The notes beneath the pieces are model-generated. The model saw only the letters and a program-made list of their open reading frames with translations, was not told the origin of the DNA and searched no databases. A stretch of DNA of 64,000 nucleotides from Amycolatopsis alba DSM 44262 (GTDB lineage: Bacteria; Actinomycetota; Actinomycetes; Mycobacteriales; Pseudonocardiaceae): the NCBI RefSeq assembly GCF_000384215.1, contig NZ_KB913032.1, forward strand, positions 3,241,665 through 3,305,664, in the 5' to 3' direction. Shown here one piece after another: positions 10,441 to 21,374 of this stretch (position 1 is its first letter; each line of letters begins with the position of its first letter). The translations under genes and the position numbers were made by a program.

Positions 10441-11323
10441 GCCCGCGCGACCGGGCCACGATCTCGAGCGCGACCTCGGTGATGCTCTGGTTCCGGACGA
10501 AGGCCCGCGCGCGGATGAGCGCGAGCGCGTCCGCGGCGGTGCACTCGTCGGAGATCATCACCGCTCCCGTGGCCTGATGCACCACGAGGTGCTGATCCAC
10601 TTCGTCGAACAGCGGATGCGGGGGCAGCCCGTCACCGGAGGGCTCGTCGAGCCGCAGCGCCGTGGCTGTGAGGACTTCGGCCACCGAACCGACCGATCGC
10701 GCGGACACGGGATCCGGTTCCGCGCCGGTCCGGTACGCGGTGAGTGCTCCCAGCGGAAGATCGATCGCGCCCAGGCGGGCCGAAGCCACCGCCCAGATCC
10801 CGAGTTCGCGCACGGCGGGACCAAAGGTGGGCCATTCGCGCGTCAGCGCCTCCTCACCGCAGACGCTCAGCGGGGCGGGGCGGATCATCGCCGTCCTGGA
10901 GGGCCCTTCGCCGATGACGTATTCGAGGTCGTGCGCCGCTTCGGCGATCGGATCGGAAGAGGCGACCGCGGCCTCGACGTTGTTCCTGCCGAGCAGGGTC
11001 ACGGTCATGCTCCGGCTGCCGGACGCCTGAGCGACCGCCGTCATGAACTTCGGCGGCAGCGTGCGCGAATCCCGTGCCGCCCAGGACTCCAGGGAGTCGG
11101 CGTGCGTGGCGTGCAGCTCGGCCGAGGCGCGGTGACGGCGTTCCGTGTCCCGGTGGAGTCCGGCCATCCGGCGGTGGAAGGGCCGCATTTCCGTACCGGC
11201 CGTTTCGATCAGGCCTTCGTGCCGCTCGGCGCGGCTCGCGGCACGGATCGCGCGGCCGCGCTCCTCCTCGACGAACCTTCGCATCGCCGCGGGAGTGTAA
11301 CGACCGTCGAAGCCGTCCTTCAT
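10433..11323 (-). CDS. GAF-ANTAR RNA-binding response protein
   Basis: 296 residues. The N-terminal 70 residues form a basic/acidic helix (EEERGRAIRAASRAERHEG). A GAF sensor domain spans about 85-225 (ALTREWPTFGPAVRELG) and a C-terminal ANTAR domain about 240-296 (HQATGAVMISDECTAADALALI). ANTAR domains bind paired hexanucleotide hairpins in RNA and act as antiterminators, and in actinobacteria GAF-ANTAR proteins couple a small-molecule or redox signal to that. Divergent from a second GAF-ANTAR protein 129 bp away, and near cheB/cheR. Confidence 0.88.
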   Translation of the reverse strand: MKDGFDGRYTPAAMRRFVEEERGRAIRAASRAERHEGLIETAGTEMRPFHRRMAGLHRDTERRHRASAELHATHADSLESWAARDSRTLPPKFMTAVAQASGSRSMTVTLLGRNNVEAAVASSDPIAEAAHDLEYVIGEGPSRTAMIRPAPLSVCGEEALTREWPTFGPAVRELGIWAVASARLGAIDLPLGALTAYRTGAEPDPVSARSVGSVAEVLTATALRLDEPSGDGLPPHPLFDEVDQHLVVHQATGAVMISDECTAADALALIRARAFVRNQSITEVALEIVARSRGLN

Positions 11324-11383
11324 GAGAGGAGCGTACGCCTTGCCATATCCCGCCGAAGAGACCCGAACGGCTGAGCGAAACGG

Positions 11384-11409
11384 GGTTCCACCTCACCCGC
11401 AAGGGGTCT
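11384..11409 (+). promoter_or_regulatory. Possible SigB/SigF-type stress promoter
   Basis: GGTTC, 15 bases, then GGGTCT, ending 43 bases before the start of the second GAF-ANTAR gene. This resembles the actinobacterial general-stress sigma consensus GTT-N15-GGGTAT, with one mismatch in the -10 part. Pattern match by eye only. Confidence 0.35.
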
Positions 11410-11452
11410 AGCGTTGTCACCCCACGCCTACGCGCCCAGGAAAGGCCGTTTG

Positions 11453-12211
11453 ATGCGGAACCGAGAAAAGTGGGTCGCCGACACGTTGGTCGAACTGGCC
11501 GACACTCTGGTACCCGCTTTCGATCCGGAAAACTATTGGCTTTGCGTGGCCGACAGATACCAGCAGTTGGTCCCCCTGTCCTCCATCTCGCTGGTCGCCG
11601 ACAGCAGGCAGGCGGCCCAGCCGATCGTGGTGAACACCGACGAACGACTGGGTACGCCCGAGATGACCGGACTCCTCGCCGAGGAGGGGCCCGGTATCGA
11701 CTGCCGCACCGGCGGGCACATCGTCAACGTGCGTCTCGACGATGTACCTGTCCGCTGGGAGAAACTGGTACCGGCCGCGCTTTCCCTCGGCTACCTGTCC
11801 GTGCACGCGTTTCCGATCCGGCGCCGCCTGGACGTGCTCGGCACCGTGACGATCCTGACCACCGGCACCGTCCACCTGCCCACCGCGGACGTCCTGATCG
11901 CGGACGCGCTCGCCGACGTCGCCGCCACCGCCATGCTGAACCACCACGCGATCACCGAACTGACGAGGACCACCACGCAACTCCAGGGAGCGTTGTCCAG
12001 CCGGGTGATCATCGAACAGGCCAAGGGGCTGGTATCCGCCCGGCTGGAGATCGATCCCAGCGCGGCGTTCCTCTTGCTGCGCCGTTACGCGCGCGGCCAC
12101 AACCAGCGGATCGGCGCACTTTGCGAGCAGCTGGTCGCCAGGCGGATGACGGTTTCCGAACTGGTGGCCGCGGTCCCGAAACACGTGACGGGTCAAGGCC
12201 GCCGCCGGTGA
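11453..12211 (+). CDS. GAF-ANTAR RNA-binding response protein
   Basis: 252 residues: a GAF domain (about 10-165, with EEGPGIDCRTGG) and an ANTAR domain (about 172-235, SRVIIEQAKGLVSARLEIDPSAAF). Unlike its divergent neighbour it has the classic ANTAR helix EQAKG. ATG 11453 is preceded by AGGAAAGG at good distance; an upstream GTG at 11414 lacks this. It converges tail-to-tail on the CheR-PAS gene, with 4 bp between stops. It is probably part of the same stress-signalling neighbourhood. Confidence 0.88.
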   Translation: MRNREKWVADTLVELADTLVPAFDPENYWLCVADRYQQLVPLSSISLVADSRQAAQPIVVNTDERLGTPEMTGLLAEEGPGIDCRTGGHIVNVRLDDVPVRWEKLVPAALSLGYLSVHAFPIRRRLDVLGTVTILTTGTVHLPTADVLIADALADVAATAMLNHHAITELTRTTTQLQGALSSRVIIEQAKGLVSARLEIDPSAAFLLLRRYARGHNQRIGALCEQLVARRMTVSELVAAVPKHVTGQGRRR

Positions 12212-12215
12212 CCCC

Positions 12216-14069
12216 TCAGGGCCGTGGTCGCTTCTCCATCAGCAGCACGACTCCGCCGCCCATACCGTCCAGTGGCGAACAGCCGACCGAGGCCACGAGC
12301 GCCCGCCCCCTCCGGTCCACCGAGTCGATCTCGACCCTGGCCGAGCGGTGCCCGGTCCTGTTGCAGGTCTCGACGGCGTCGCGGAGCCCTTCGGTCGGCA
12401 GGCCGAAATCGAGGGAGAAGAAACCCTCACGGTAGACCTCGTCGGCGCGCAGCCCCCAGAGTTCCTCCGCGCCGCGATTCCAGCTGCGCACCAGGAGATC
12501 ACCGTCGAGCACGATCACCCCGGCCTCGACGCTGGAGAGCACCCCTTCGAAGAAGAGGCGGGTCTCGTCGAGTTCCGCCGTGCGGATGCGCATCTCCTCG
12601 TTCATCGTCTCCAGTTCCTCGTTACCGGACTGGAGTTCCTCGTTCGTTGTCTCCAGTTCCTCGTTGGTGGACTGGAGTTCCTCGTTCGTCGTCTCCAGCT
12701 CTTCGATACTCGACTGGAGTTCCTCGTTGACCGTTTCGAGTTCGGCGTTCGTGGATTGGAGTTCCGCGTACGCCGCCGCGAGATCTTCCTGCACGCGCTT
12801 GACCTCATGCTGGAGGCGGGTGGCCTCCGTGGTGTCGATGAAGGTGATCGCGGCGCCGATGTCCTCGCCGTCGATGGTGATCAGCGGCCGCACGACGATG
12901 TCGAAGTACTGCGGGTCGCCGCCGGGCTTCTGCCGTCGCACGGAGTTGACCCGGACGCTGCGGCGCTCGCCATGGGTTTTGTCGATCACGGACCGGAGTT
13001 CGATCGGCCGGTAGGAGACTTCGAGGTCGTGGAACGGCCTGCCCACGTCATGGGAGGAGAGACCGAACTGCAGCCGCGCCGCGCCGTTGATCAACGCGAC
13101 CGCGCCGTCGCGGTCGATGCCGAGCACCGAATCGGGCGACGAGGCGAACGCGAGTTCGCTCACCAGCCGCCTTCGGCTGACGTCGTGCATTTTCCCACCC
13201 GTCCGGCCTTCGAACCGGGGAGTCTTCGGAGCGACCGTCCCGTCGGCCCGGATCTTGAACACCCGGTTCCTGATGTTGGCGGCGTCGAACCGCACGCCGT
13301 CGGAGAGCAGCATCTCGGCCTTCCCCAGGAGCAGGTAACCGCCTTCATTGAGCGCGAAATGAAATCTTTCGATGATCTTCGCCTGCGCCTCGACGTTGAA
13401 GTACATCAACGTGTTGCGGCAGGCGAGCAGGTGCACGCGGGAAATGGGCGCGTCGCGCGTGATGTCGTGCCTGCCGAAGATCACCCGGCGGCGCAGGTCA
13501 CGGCGGAACACGAACCGATCGCCGATCGGTTCGAAGTATTTCTTCAGCAGGTCCGGGGGCAGCATCTCGAGTGCTTTCCGCGAATACACCCCGGCCCGTG
13601 CCTCGCGCAGCGCCTCTTCGTCGACGTCGGTCCCGTAGATCTTGACCCGCCCGGTGCTCGCTTCGAGCCCGATCTGCTCGGCGAAGACCATCGCGAGGGA
13701 ATACGCCTCTTCCCCGCTCGAACACCCGGCGCTCCAGATCCGGATCTCCTCGTCGTCCGCGACCGATTCCACGATTTCGGGGACGACGGTGGTCCGCAGG
13801 TGCTCCCAGGCCTCGGGATCCCGGAAAAAACTCGTGACGTTGATCAGGATGGTGTTGAAAAGTTCGAGGAATTCCTCGGCGTTGGTCTCCAGGAAATCCC
13901 GGTAGTCGGCGTACCGGTCGAACTGCACGGCCTGCATGCGCTTCTGGATGCGGCGGGCGAGCGAAGTCCGCTTGTAGCCGGTGAAATCGAAACCCCTGGA
14001 GTCCTTGATGAAATTCAGCAGGATTTCGAGATCTTCGGTTTCGTCGCGTTCGCCATCAGGTGCGGTCAT
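12216..14069 (-). CDS. CheR methyltransferase fused to PAS domains
   Basis: 617 residues. CheR-type SAM-dependent protein-glutamate methyltransferase at about 10-275, with SAM motif IWSAGCSSGEEAYSLA (111-126) and HLLACRNTLMYF. A PAS domain spans about 290-395. A striking coiled coil of repeating ELQSTNEELETTNEEL units spans about 400-490 and a second PAS domain about 495-605. This architecture is usual in CheB/CheR sensor proteins that lie outside flagellar chemotaxis; the histidine kinase often fused downstream is absent here. ATG 14069 overlaps the cheB stop (ATGA). The coiled-coil DNA (12600-12760) is itself repetitive. Confidence 0.9.
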   Translation of the reverse strand: MTAPDGERDETEDLEILLNFIKDSRGFDFTGYKRTSLARRIQKRMQAVQFDRYADYRDFLETNAEEFLELFNTILINVTSFFRDPEAWEHLRTTVVPEIVESVADDEEIRIWSAGCSSGEEAYSLAMVFAEQIGLEASTGRVKIYGTDVDEEALREARAGVYSRKALEMLPPDLLKKYFEPIGDRFVFRRDLRRRVIFGRHDITRDAPISRVHLLACRNTLMYFNVEAQAKIIERFHFALNEGGYLLLGKAEMLLSDGVRFDAANIRNRVFKIRADGTVAPKTPRFEGRTGGKMHDVSRRRLVSELAFASSPDSVLGIDRDGAVALINGAARLQFGLSSHDVGRPFHDLEVSYRPIELRSVIDKTHGERRSVRVNSVRRQKPGGDPQYFDIVVRPLITIDGEDIGAAITFIDTTEATRLQHEVKRVQEDLAAAYAELQSTNAELETVNEELQSSIEELETTNEELQSTNEELETTNEELQSGNEELETMNEEMRIRTAELDETRLFFEGVLSSVEAGVIVLDGDLLVRSWNRGAEELWGLRADEVYREGFFSLDFGLPTEGLRDAVETCNRTGHRSARVEIDSVDRRGRALVASVGCSPLDGMGGGVVLLMEKRPRP

Positions 14070-14671
14070 GACGATCTCGTTCCCTTCACCAGGCCCACGA
14101 GAGCGCCCGCTACGTCGGCCAAGGGCAGCACCAGATCGACTGCCACGGCATTCGCCACGGCTTGTGGCATACCCCGGAATTCGGCGCTCTCCGGATCCTC
14201 GGTGACCACCGTACCGCCCCGCGACTTCACCGCGGCGGCGCCCGCCGCACCGTCGGATCCGGTCCCGGTCAGCACACAGACCAGCGCGGAGGGACCGTAG
14301 GCGATGGCGACGGATTCGAAGAGCAGGTCGGCCGACGGCCGCACGAATTTCACCTGTTCGGTCGCCGAAAGAGCCAGTGTGCCACCGGGTTTCACCAGGA
14401 GATGCTGATTCGGCGGGGCGAGATAGACGACGCCCGGCTCGGTGCTTTCGCCGTCCTCGGCCAGCTTGATCCGCAGGGGTGACCGGCGGCCGAGGATCTC
14501 CGCGAGCACGGTTTTGTGGTGCGGGTCCAGGTGCTGGACCACGACCAAGGGCAGCGGAAAGCCGGCGGGCAGGGCGCCGAGCACCGCGATGAGTGCTTTG
14601 ACTCCGCCCGCCGAGGATCCGATGGCGACGATCTCGATGGCCGCCGCCTCGATGCGACTGGGGCCGAGCAT
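14066..14671 (-). CDS. CheB-type protein-glutamate methylesterase domain
   Basis: 201 residues, the methylesterase domain alone without the receiver domain of classical CheB. Catalytic-site motifs are visible: IGSSAGGVKAL (Ser), VVQHLDPHHK (His) and LTGTGSDGAAG (Asp). It would remove methyl groups from glutamates added by the coupled CheR. No methyl-accepting chemoreceptor, CheA, CheW or flagellar gene is in the window, so the target is unknown. Overlap ATGA with the next gene; the membrane protein at 14707-15072 lies 35 bp upstream on the same strand. Confidence 0.88.
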   Translation of the reverse strand: MLGPSRIEAAAIEIVAIGSSAGGVKALIAVLGALPAGFPLPLVVVQHLDPHHKTVLAEILGRRSPLRIKLAEDGESTEPGVVYLAPPNQHLLVKPGGTLALSATEQVKFVRPSADLLFESVAIAYGPSALVCVLTGTGSDGAAGAAAVKSRGGTVVTEDPESAEFRGMPQAVANAVAVDLVLPLADVAGALVGLVKGTRSS

Positions 14672-14706
14672 CCTCCGAGCCTAGTGCTCCGAGGGCGTGC
14701 TGTGTG

Positions 14707-17074
<2,368 letters not shown>

Positions 17075-17085
17075 TTTCCGGCTTT

Positions 17086-17139
17086 GTCCGTGAAGGCCTC
17101 CTTCACTACCTTGAGGGTAGGGAAGGAGGCCTTCACGGC
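17086..17139 (+). terminator. Family-B hairpin after leuA
   Basis: CCGTGAAGGCCTCCTTC (17088-17104) pairs with its complement at 17122-17138 around a loop that itself contains CTACC/GGTAG. It begins 11 bases after the leuA stop. Closely similar hairpins occur near 23.5, 37.3, 37.5 and 54.1 kb. Probably a terminator. Confidence 0.6.
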
Positions 17140-17209
17140 CTTTGCCGTGAGGTAAGGCGAGGACGGAGCACCAGCCGCTCTTCCGGCGATCATGCGGGCC
17201 CTGACGCGC

Positions 17210-17262
17210 GTTGCGAAAGCCACTTTCGCAACGTTGAAGGTTGCGAAAGTGGCTTTCACAAC
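17210..17262. repeat. Family-A palindrome pair
   Basis: Two units of the GTTGCGAAAG...CTTTCGCAAC type in opposite orientation around GTTGAAG, able to fold as one long hairpin. It lies within the duplicated spacer. Confidence 0.85.
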
Positions 17263-17320
17263 AGCTCTCTGGTCCCTCAAGGGGGCCTTCACGGACTTCT
17301 GCCGGGCTCGCCCGTGACCG

Positions 17321-17375
17321 GTGTCGCGAAAGCCACTTTCGGGACATCAGACGTCACGAAAGTGGCTTTCGCGAC
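17321..17375. repeat. Family-A palindrome pair
   Basis: Inverted repeat of the TGTCGCGAAAGCCACTTTCG type, with centre GACATCAGACGTC. It lies 36 bp from the peroxiredoxin stop and may terminate that gene. It lies within the duplicated spacer. Confidence 0.85.
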
Positions 17376-17411
17376 GCGCTTCGGCCACGGACGCCGAGAG
17401 CGTCCCCGGTG

Positions 17412-18056
17412 TTACTGGCTCGCGTTGCCGCGAAGGGCTTTCACCGCGGCCAGGACATCGGCCGGGTCGGTGCGGGTGGTGTAGTCCGGATGGACGTCGA
17501 TGTAGCGGATGACGCCTTCCCCGTCGACGACCAGGACGGTCGGGTACGGCAGCTCCCATTCCCGCGCGCCGTTGATCTTCTCGACGTCGCCGATGAGCGC
17601 ATCGAAGGTCGGTTTGAGCTTCGGGTCCTGGCGGAACGTGATGCCGAGCGCGCGGCCGAGCTCATTGTCCACATCGGACAGGACGGCGAACTCAAGCTCC
17701 TTTGTGGACAACGAGTCGTCCGGCAGCTGCGGACTGATCGCGACCAGCTTGACCCCCAGATTCTCCAGCTCCGGCAGCAGCTCCTGCTGATACGCGCGCA
17801 GGGCGAGGTTGCAGTACGGGCACCACGCGCCGCGGTAGAACACCACGACCGCGGGCCCGTCCGCGACCCGGACCCGCGCGCCACCGGCGTCCGGCAACGT
17901 GAAGTCCGGCATCGCCGCCCCCGGCTTCACCGCCGCCTCGGCGACCAGCCCGACGAACTTCTCCCGATCGGCCTTGAGCACCGGCGCCACCTCCGCCGGC
18001 ACGTGCTCCGCGACGGCGACCCGCAGGTCGGCGAGGTCGGTGTTGAGATCCCCCAT
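17412..18056 (-). CDS. Peroxiredoxin-like AhpC/TSA family protein
   Basis: Thioredoxin-fold peroxidase of the AhpC/TSA superfamily that reduces peroxides through a reactive cysteine. It has 214 residues. The active-site motif is FYRGAWCPYCNLALRAY, in which the CxxC spacing is typical of the actinobacterial peroxiredoxin-like family rather than classical TxxC AhpC. Two adjacent ATG codons (18059 and 18056) follow AAGGAG; the second has the better spacing and is used here. It is divergent from a TetR regulator with shared inverted repeats. Confidence 0.88.
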   Translation of the reverse strand: MGDLNTDLADLRVAVAEHVPAEVAPVLKADREKFVGLVAEAAVKPGAAMPDFTLPDAGGARVRVADGPAVVVFYRGAWCPYCNLALRAYQQELLPELENLGVKLVAISPQLPDDSLSTKELEFAVLSDVDNELGRALGITFRQDPKLKPTFDALIGDVEKINGAREWELPYPTVLVVDGEGVIRYIDVHPDYTTRTDPADVLAAVKALRGNASQ

Positions 18057-18073
18057 CATCGGCTCCTTTCGTT

Positions 18074-18114
18074 GTACTGATCGGTACAGTGAGCCCGACT
18101 GTACTATTCGGTCC
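18074..18114. promoter_or_regulatory. TetR operator repeats
   Basis: GTACTGATCGGTAC (18074-18087, near palindrome) and GTACTATTCGGTCC (18101-18114) are spaced 27 bp apart. GTACAGT (18084-18090) and ACTGTAC (18098-18104) form a perfect inverted repeat between them. They fill the 58-bp divergent spacer of the peroxiredoxin and TetR genes. Confidence 0.55.
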
Positions 18115-18720
18115 ATGGGTGGTCAACCGGCGAAGACCCCGCAGGGGCGGATGACGAGGGGCGCGATCGTCGACGCGGCGGCGGAACTGATGTACGTCAA
18201 CGGCGTCGCCGGGACGAGCGTCGACAAGGTGCTCGCGGCGAGCGGGGCCGGGAAATCGCAGATGTACCACTACTTCAAGAACAAGGATCAGCTCGTCGAG
18301 GCGGTCATCGCACGCTTCCTGGAGAGCATCCTCGGCAACCAGCCGACCATCTTCGAGCTGCACGACTGGGCCGACTTCGACCAGTGGGCCCAGGAGATCC
18401 TGGCCATCCAGACCACACCCAAGGGCCCGATCGCCTGTCCGCTCGGCAACCTCGCGGGCGAACTCGGCGACAACCCCAAGATCGCCCCACTGCTGGACAA
18501 GGCCTACCGCGAATGGGAGTCACACCTCGAACGCGGCCTGAAGTCCTTGCAGGATCAGGGAAAACTCGCCGAGGACGCCGACCCGGCCCGGCTCGCGCAG
18601 GCCGCGATGACCTGCGTCCAGGGCGGCCTGCTGATGGCGCACCTGCGGCACGACATCACGCCGATCGCCGACGCGCTCAAGATCGCGCTGGACCACCTGA
18701 AGAGTCACGCCCGCCCGTGA
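18115..18720 (+). CDS. TetR/AcrR-family repressor
   Basis: 201 residues. The N-terminal DNA-binding helix-turn-helix spans about 14-60 (GAIVDAAAELMYVNGVAGTSVDKVLAASGAGKSQ, ending MYHYFKNKD). The C-terminal ligand domain contains CPLGNLAGEL, the signature of the TetR_C group often paired with oxidoreductases. Start ATG 18115 lies directly after the operator repeats, so it probably represses itself and the divergent peroxiredoxin. The 3' end overlaps the convergent LysR gene by 44 bp. Confidence 0.9.
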   Translation: MGGQPAKTPQGRMTRGAIVDAAAELMYVNGVAGTSVDKVLAASGAGKSQMYHYFKNKDQLVEAVIARFLESILGNQPTIFELHDWADFDQWAQEILAIQTTPKGPIACPLGNLAGELGDNPKIAPLLDKAYREWESHLERGLKSLQDQGKLAEDADPARLAQAAMTCVQGGLLMAHLRHDITPIADALKIALDHLKSHARP

Positions 18721-19615
18721 GCGCCTCGACCTCGTCGGCGAGCGCGTCGAGCACCTTCGCCACCGCGGGCCGCGAGGACGCGCCCAGCCGGCAGACCGCC
18801 TCGACGTGCCGCGCCGCCTTGATCCCGGCGAGCGGACGGCAGACCAGGCCGCTGCCGCGCCGGGTGTCCACTGTGTACCGGGGCAGCAGCGCGATCCCGT
18901 GCCCCGCGGCCACCAGTCGTTCGATGATCCGGAAATCGTTGATGCGCTGCACGACCCGCGGCCGGACACCGGTGCGGATGATGAGCGACTGGAGGATGTC
19001 GTCGACCGGGAACCCGGCGTTGACGCTGATCCAGCTTTCGTCGGCCAGTTCGGCGAGTTCGAGGCGTCGGCGCTTCGCGAGCCTGTGCCCGGTGGGGAGC
19101 GCGACGTCGAGCGGCTCGCGCAGCAGATGCCGCGACTCCAGCCGCTCCGAGCCCAGCGGCGGCGCGTGCTCGTCGCGGTGCGCCACCACGATGTCGTAGT
19201 CCGCGACGAGTCCCGGCACCTCGGGCGGGGTCATGTCGACGTCACGCACGATGACGTCCAGGCCGTCGAACTCCGCCGTCCGGTGCAGCAGTCCGGGCAG
19301 CAGCATCAGCCCGGCCGACTGGAAGATCGCCATCCGGACCCGGCCGCGCGGGGCGCTGCGATAGGTGTCCAATTCGGACTCCGCGCGGTCGAGCGCGGCG
19401 AGCACGTCGTCCGCGCGGGCGACCAGCGCGCGGCCCGCGTCGGTCAGCCGCAGCCCGCGCCCCGCCGGTTCGGTCAACGCGAGACCCACGTCACCCTGCA
19501 GGGCACGCAGCTGCTGCGAAACCGCGGACGGCGTGCAGTGCAACGCCTTCGCGGCCGCCGTCACGCTGCCGCGGTCGGCGAACTCCCGCAGGGTCCGCAA
19601 CCGGCCGATGTCCAT
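18677..19615 (-). CDS. LysR-family transcriptional regulator
   Basis: 312 residues: winged helix-turn-helix at about 1-60 (LREFADRGSVTAAAKALHCTPSAVSQQLRALQ), then the periplasmic-binding-like effector domain (about 90-295). ATG 19615 begins MDIGRLRTL, the usual LysR start. Longer upstream reading lacks the family pattern. Divergent from an EamA transporter 87 bp away, the classic LysR arrangement, so it probably controls that exporter. Confidence 0.92.
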   Translation of the reverse strand: MDIGRLRTLREFADRGSVTAAAKALHCTPSAVSQQLRALQGDVGLALTEPAGRGLRLTDAGRALVARADDVLAALDRAESELDTYRSAPRGRVRMAIFQSAGLMLLPGLLHRTAEFDGLDVIVRDVDMTPPEVPGLVADYDIVVAHRDEHAPPLGSERLESRHLLREPLDVALPTGHRLAKRRRLELAELADESWISVNAGFPVDDILQSLIIRTGVRPRVVQRINDFRIIERLVAAGHGIALLPRYTVDTRRGSGLVCRPLAGIKAARHVEAVCRLGASSRPAVAKVLDALADEVEALTGGRDSSGGPARS

Positions 19616-19702
19616 CCCGCCAGCATATGTGAAGCGAAACTGAACGGTCGCTGCAAATATTCTCGCTGGTCCTAAATGGTCATCCCACGTAAGAGTGAAG
19701 AC

Positions 19703-20626
19703 ATGCCCGCCCGCGACCGTTTGCTCGCCCTGCTCGTCGTCGTCCTCTGGGGCTGCAACTTCCTCGCCATCCACGCCACCCTCGGGCAGTTCCCACCCGT
19801 CTTCGCCGGCGGGCTGCGCTTCGCGGTCATCGCGATCCCGACCATCCTGTTCGTGCCGTGGCCGAAGGTGAAGATCCGGCACCTGCTCGGCTACGGGCTG
19901 GGCTTCGGCACCGGGCAGTTCGCCTTCCTTTTCATCGCGATGGACACCGGCATGCCGACCGGCCTCGCGTCGCTGGTGCTGCAGGCCTCGGCACCGTTCA
20001 CCGTCCTGCTCGGCGCCGTCTTCCTACGGGAACGCGTGTCCGGACGGCAGCTCGCCGGGATCCTGCTCGCCGTCGCCGGGATGGCGACGATCGCCTGGCA
20101 GCAGGCCGGTAGCGCCGCCCTGCTGCCAGTGATCCTGACCCTGCTCGGCGCGCTGAGCTGGGCTTTCGGCAACCTGAGCACCCGGCAGGCGGCACCGGAC
20201 AACCCGCTGAACTTCGTCCTCTGGATGTCCGTGGTGCCGCCGCTGCCGATGTTCGCGCTGTCGCTGGTAATGGAGGGCCCCGCCGAGATCGGGCGCTCGC
20301 TGAGCACCCTCGGCACGACCACCGGGCTGATCGGCCTCGGCGGGCTCGCCTACGTCGTGCTGTTCGGCACCATCGTCGGCTCCGGGATCTGGACGTCGCT
20401 GATGCGCCGCAACCCGGCGGGCGTGGTCGCGCCGTTCTCCCTGCTGGTACCGGTGGTCGGCCTGTCGATGGCGTTCCTGGTCCTCGACGAGCGGCCTTCC
20501 CTGGTGGAGATCATCGCGGCGGCCGTCGTCATCGGCGGTGTCCTGTTCGGTTCGACGAAGCGCCGCGTACGCGAGCCGGACTTCCTCGCCGAAGCCGAAA
20601 CGCCTCAGCCCACTGGGGTGCGGTGA
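19703..20626 (+). CDS. EamA/DMT-family exporter
   Basis: 307 residues with ten predicted membrane spans in two EamA repeats (about 5-140 and 150-285), the drug/metabolite transporter fold; many members export amino acids or metabolites. Signatures: LLVVVLWGCNFLAI in span 1 and LGALSWAFGNL at the start of the second repeat. ATG 19703 is preferred to an ATG at 19676, which adds nine charged residues. The last 98 bp overlap the convergent Erm-type gene. Confidence 0.88.
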   Translation: MPARDRLLALLVVVLWGCNFLAIHATLGQFPPVFAGGLRFAVIAIPTILFVPWPKVKIRHLLGYGLGFGTGQFAFLFIAMDTGMPTGLASLVLQASAPFTVLLGAVFLRERVSGRQLAGILLAVAGMATIAWQQAGSAALLPVILTLLGALSWAFGNLSTRQAAPDNPLNFVLWMSVVPPLPMFALSLVMEGPAEIGRSLSTLGTTTGLIGLGGLAYVVLFGTIVGSGIWTSLMRRNPAGVVAPFSLLVPVVGLSMAFLVLDERPSLVEIIAAAVVIGGVLFGSTKRRVREPDFLAEAETPQPTGVR

Positions 20627-21257
20627 GCCTTTTGGGCTGGGCGCCGCGCCCGGTGAACACCCGCCGCACGAAGTCCTGGTAGCGCGCACGATCCGCCCCG
20701 TCGACCAGCGGACGCTCGCGGCGGGCCATGGCCAGCAGGCCGCCGTCGACGCCGGGCCGGGGCCGGAACGCCGCCGCGGGGACCCGGCCCGCCAGCCGGA
20801 AATCGAACCAGGGCCACCACTGCGCGGTCATCATGGTCGCGCCGCCGACCCCGGCCCGCCGTCGCGCCACCTCCCACTGCACGAGCAGGACGGCGTCCGT
20901 CCAGCCAGGCGCGGCTAGCAGGTGGCGCAGCGTCGCGGTGGTCAGATGGAACGGCAGATTGCCGACCACCACGTACGGCGTCTCCGGCAGGGTGAACCGC
21001 AGGAAGTCCGCGGTGACGATCTCCGTGGACGGCCGGACCCGTGCCGCCAGCCGGGCGGCGCGGCGGGCGTCGATCTCGACGCCGGTCAGCGGCCTGCCGA
21101 GCCGTTCCAGTGGCAGGGTGAGCGCGCCGTCGCCGGTGCCGAATTCGATGATCGGCCCGGCGGTCGCGGCGGCGAGCCCGACGACGGTTTCGATGGTGTT
21201 CCGGTCGATGAGGAAGTTCTGGCCGAGTTCGTGACGGCCAGGACGATGTGTGCGCAA
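20529..21257 (-). CDS. Erm-type 23S rRNA adenine N6-methyltransferase
   Basis: 242 residues. Rossmann SAM domain with RHELGQNFLIDRNT at the N-terminus (the Erm/KsgA entry motif), EFGTGDGALT (motif I) and GNLPFHLTT (motif IV, adenine binding). Methylating A2058 of 23S rRNA would confer macrolide-lincosamide-streptogramin resistance; KsgA-type dimethylation of 16S rRNA is less likely because that enzyme has NLPYN and is usually longer. TTG 21257 is chosen: GGAG lies 6 bases before it and the homology starts at the next codon. A 12-codon leader peptide lies 100 bp upstream. The C-terminus overlaps the EamA gene by 98 bp. Confidence 0.85.
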   Translation of the reverse strand: MRTHRPGRHELGQNFLIDRNTIETVVGLAAATAGPIIEFGTGDGALTLPLERLGRPLTGVEIDARRAARLAARVRPSTEIVTADFLRFTLPETPYVVVGNLPFHLTTATLRHLLAAPGWTDAVLLVQWEVARRRAGVGGATMMTAQWWPWFDFRLAGRVPAAAFRPRPGVDGGLLAMARRERPLVDGADRARYQDFVRRVFTGRGAQPKRLTAPQWAEAFRLRRGSPARVRGASSNRTGHRR

Positions 21258-21347
21258 GGGATCTCCGCGGCTTCGAGGTGAGCCGGGCAGCACGAAGCAG
21301 ACCCGGTGACGACTCGCTCGGGCGGCGGTTCCTTGCCTAAATACGCA

Positions 21348-21374
21348 GGATCCGCCGCTAGGCGCGGCGGGTCC
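21348..21374 (-). promoter_or_regulatory. Hairpin overlapping the erm leader peptide
   Basis: GGA-CCGCCGC and GCGGCGG-TCC arms (10 pairs, one mismatch) flank a 5-base loop that contains the leader peptide's TAG stop codon. A ribosome reading or stalled on the leader would open this stem. Followed by 90 bases to the Erm start. Confidence 0.5.

Larger units (their letters stand above)
17086..17427. repeat. 342-bp duplicated spacer, copy 1
   Basis: The entire convergent spacer between leuA and the peroxiredoxin gene, plus the last codons of the latter (GNASQ stop), is repeated in opposite orientation at 53822-54164. It contains one family-B hairpin and two family-A palindromes in fixed order, separated by unique sequence such as GATCATGCGGGCCCTGACGC that is also shared. 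The match stops abruptly at GTCCGTG on the leuA side. Confidence 0.9.

Noticed and set aside
12348..14300. 650-codon plus-strand open frame opposite CheR
   Set aside because: Low-complexity Val/Asp/Glu translation; the minus strand has all CheR and PAS motifs.
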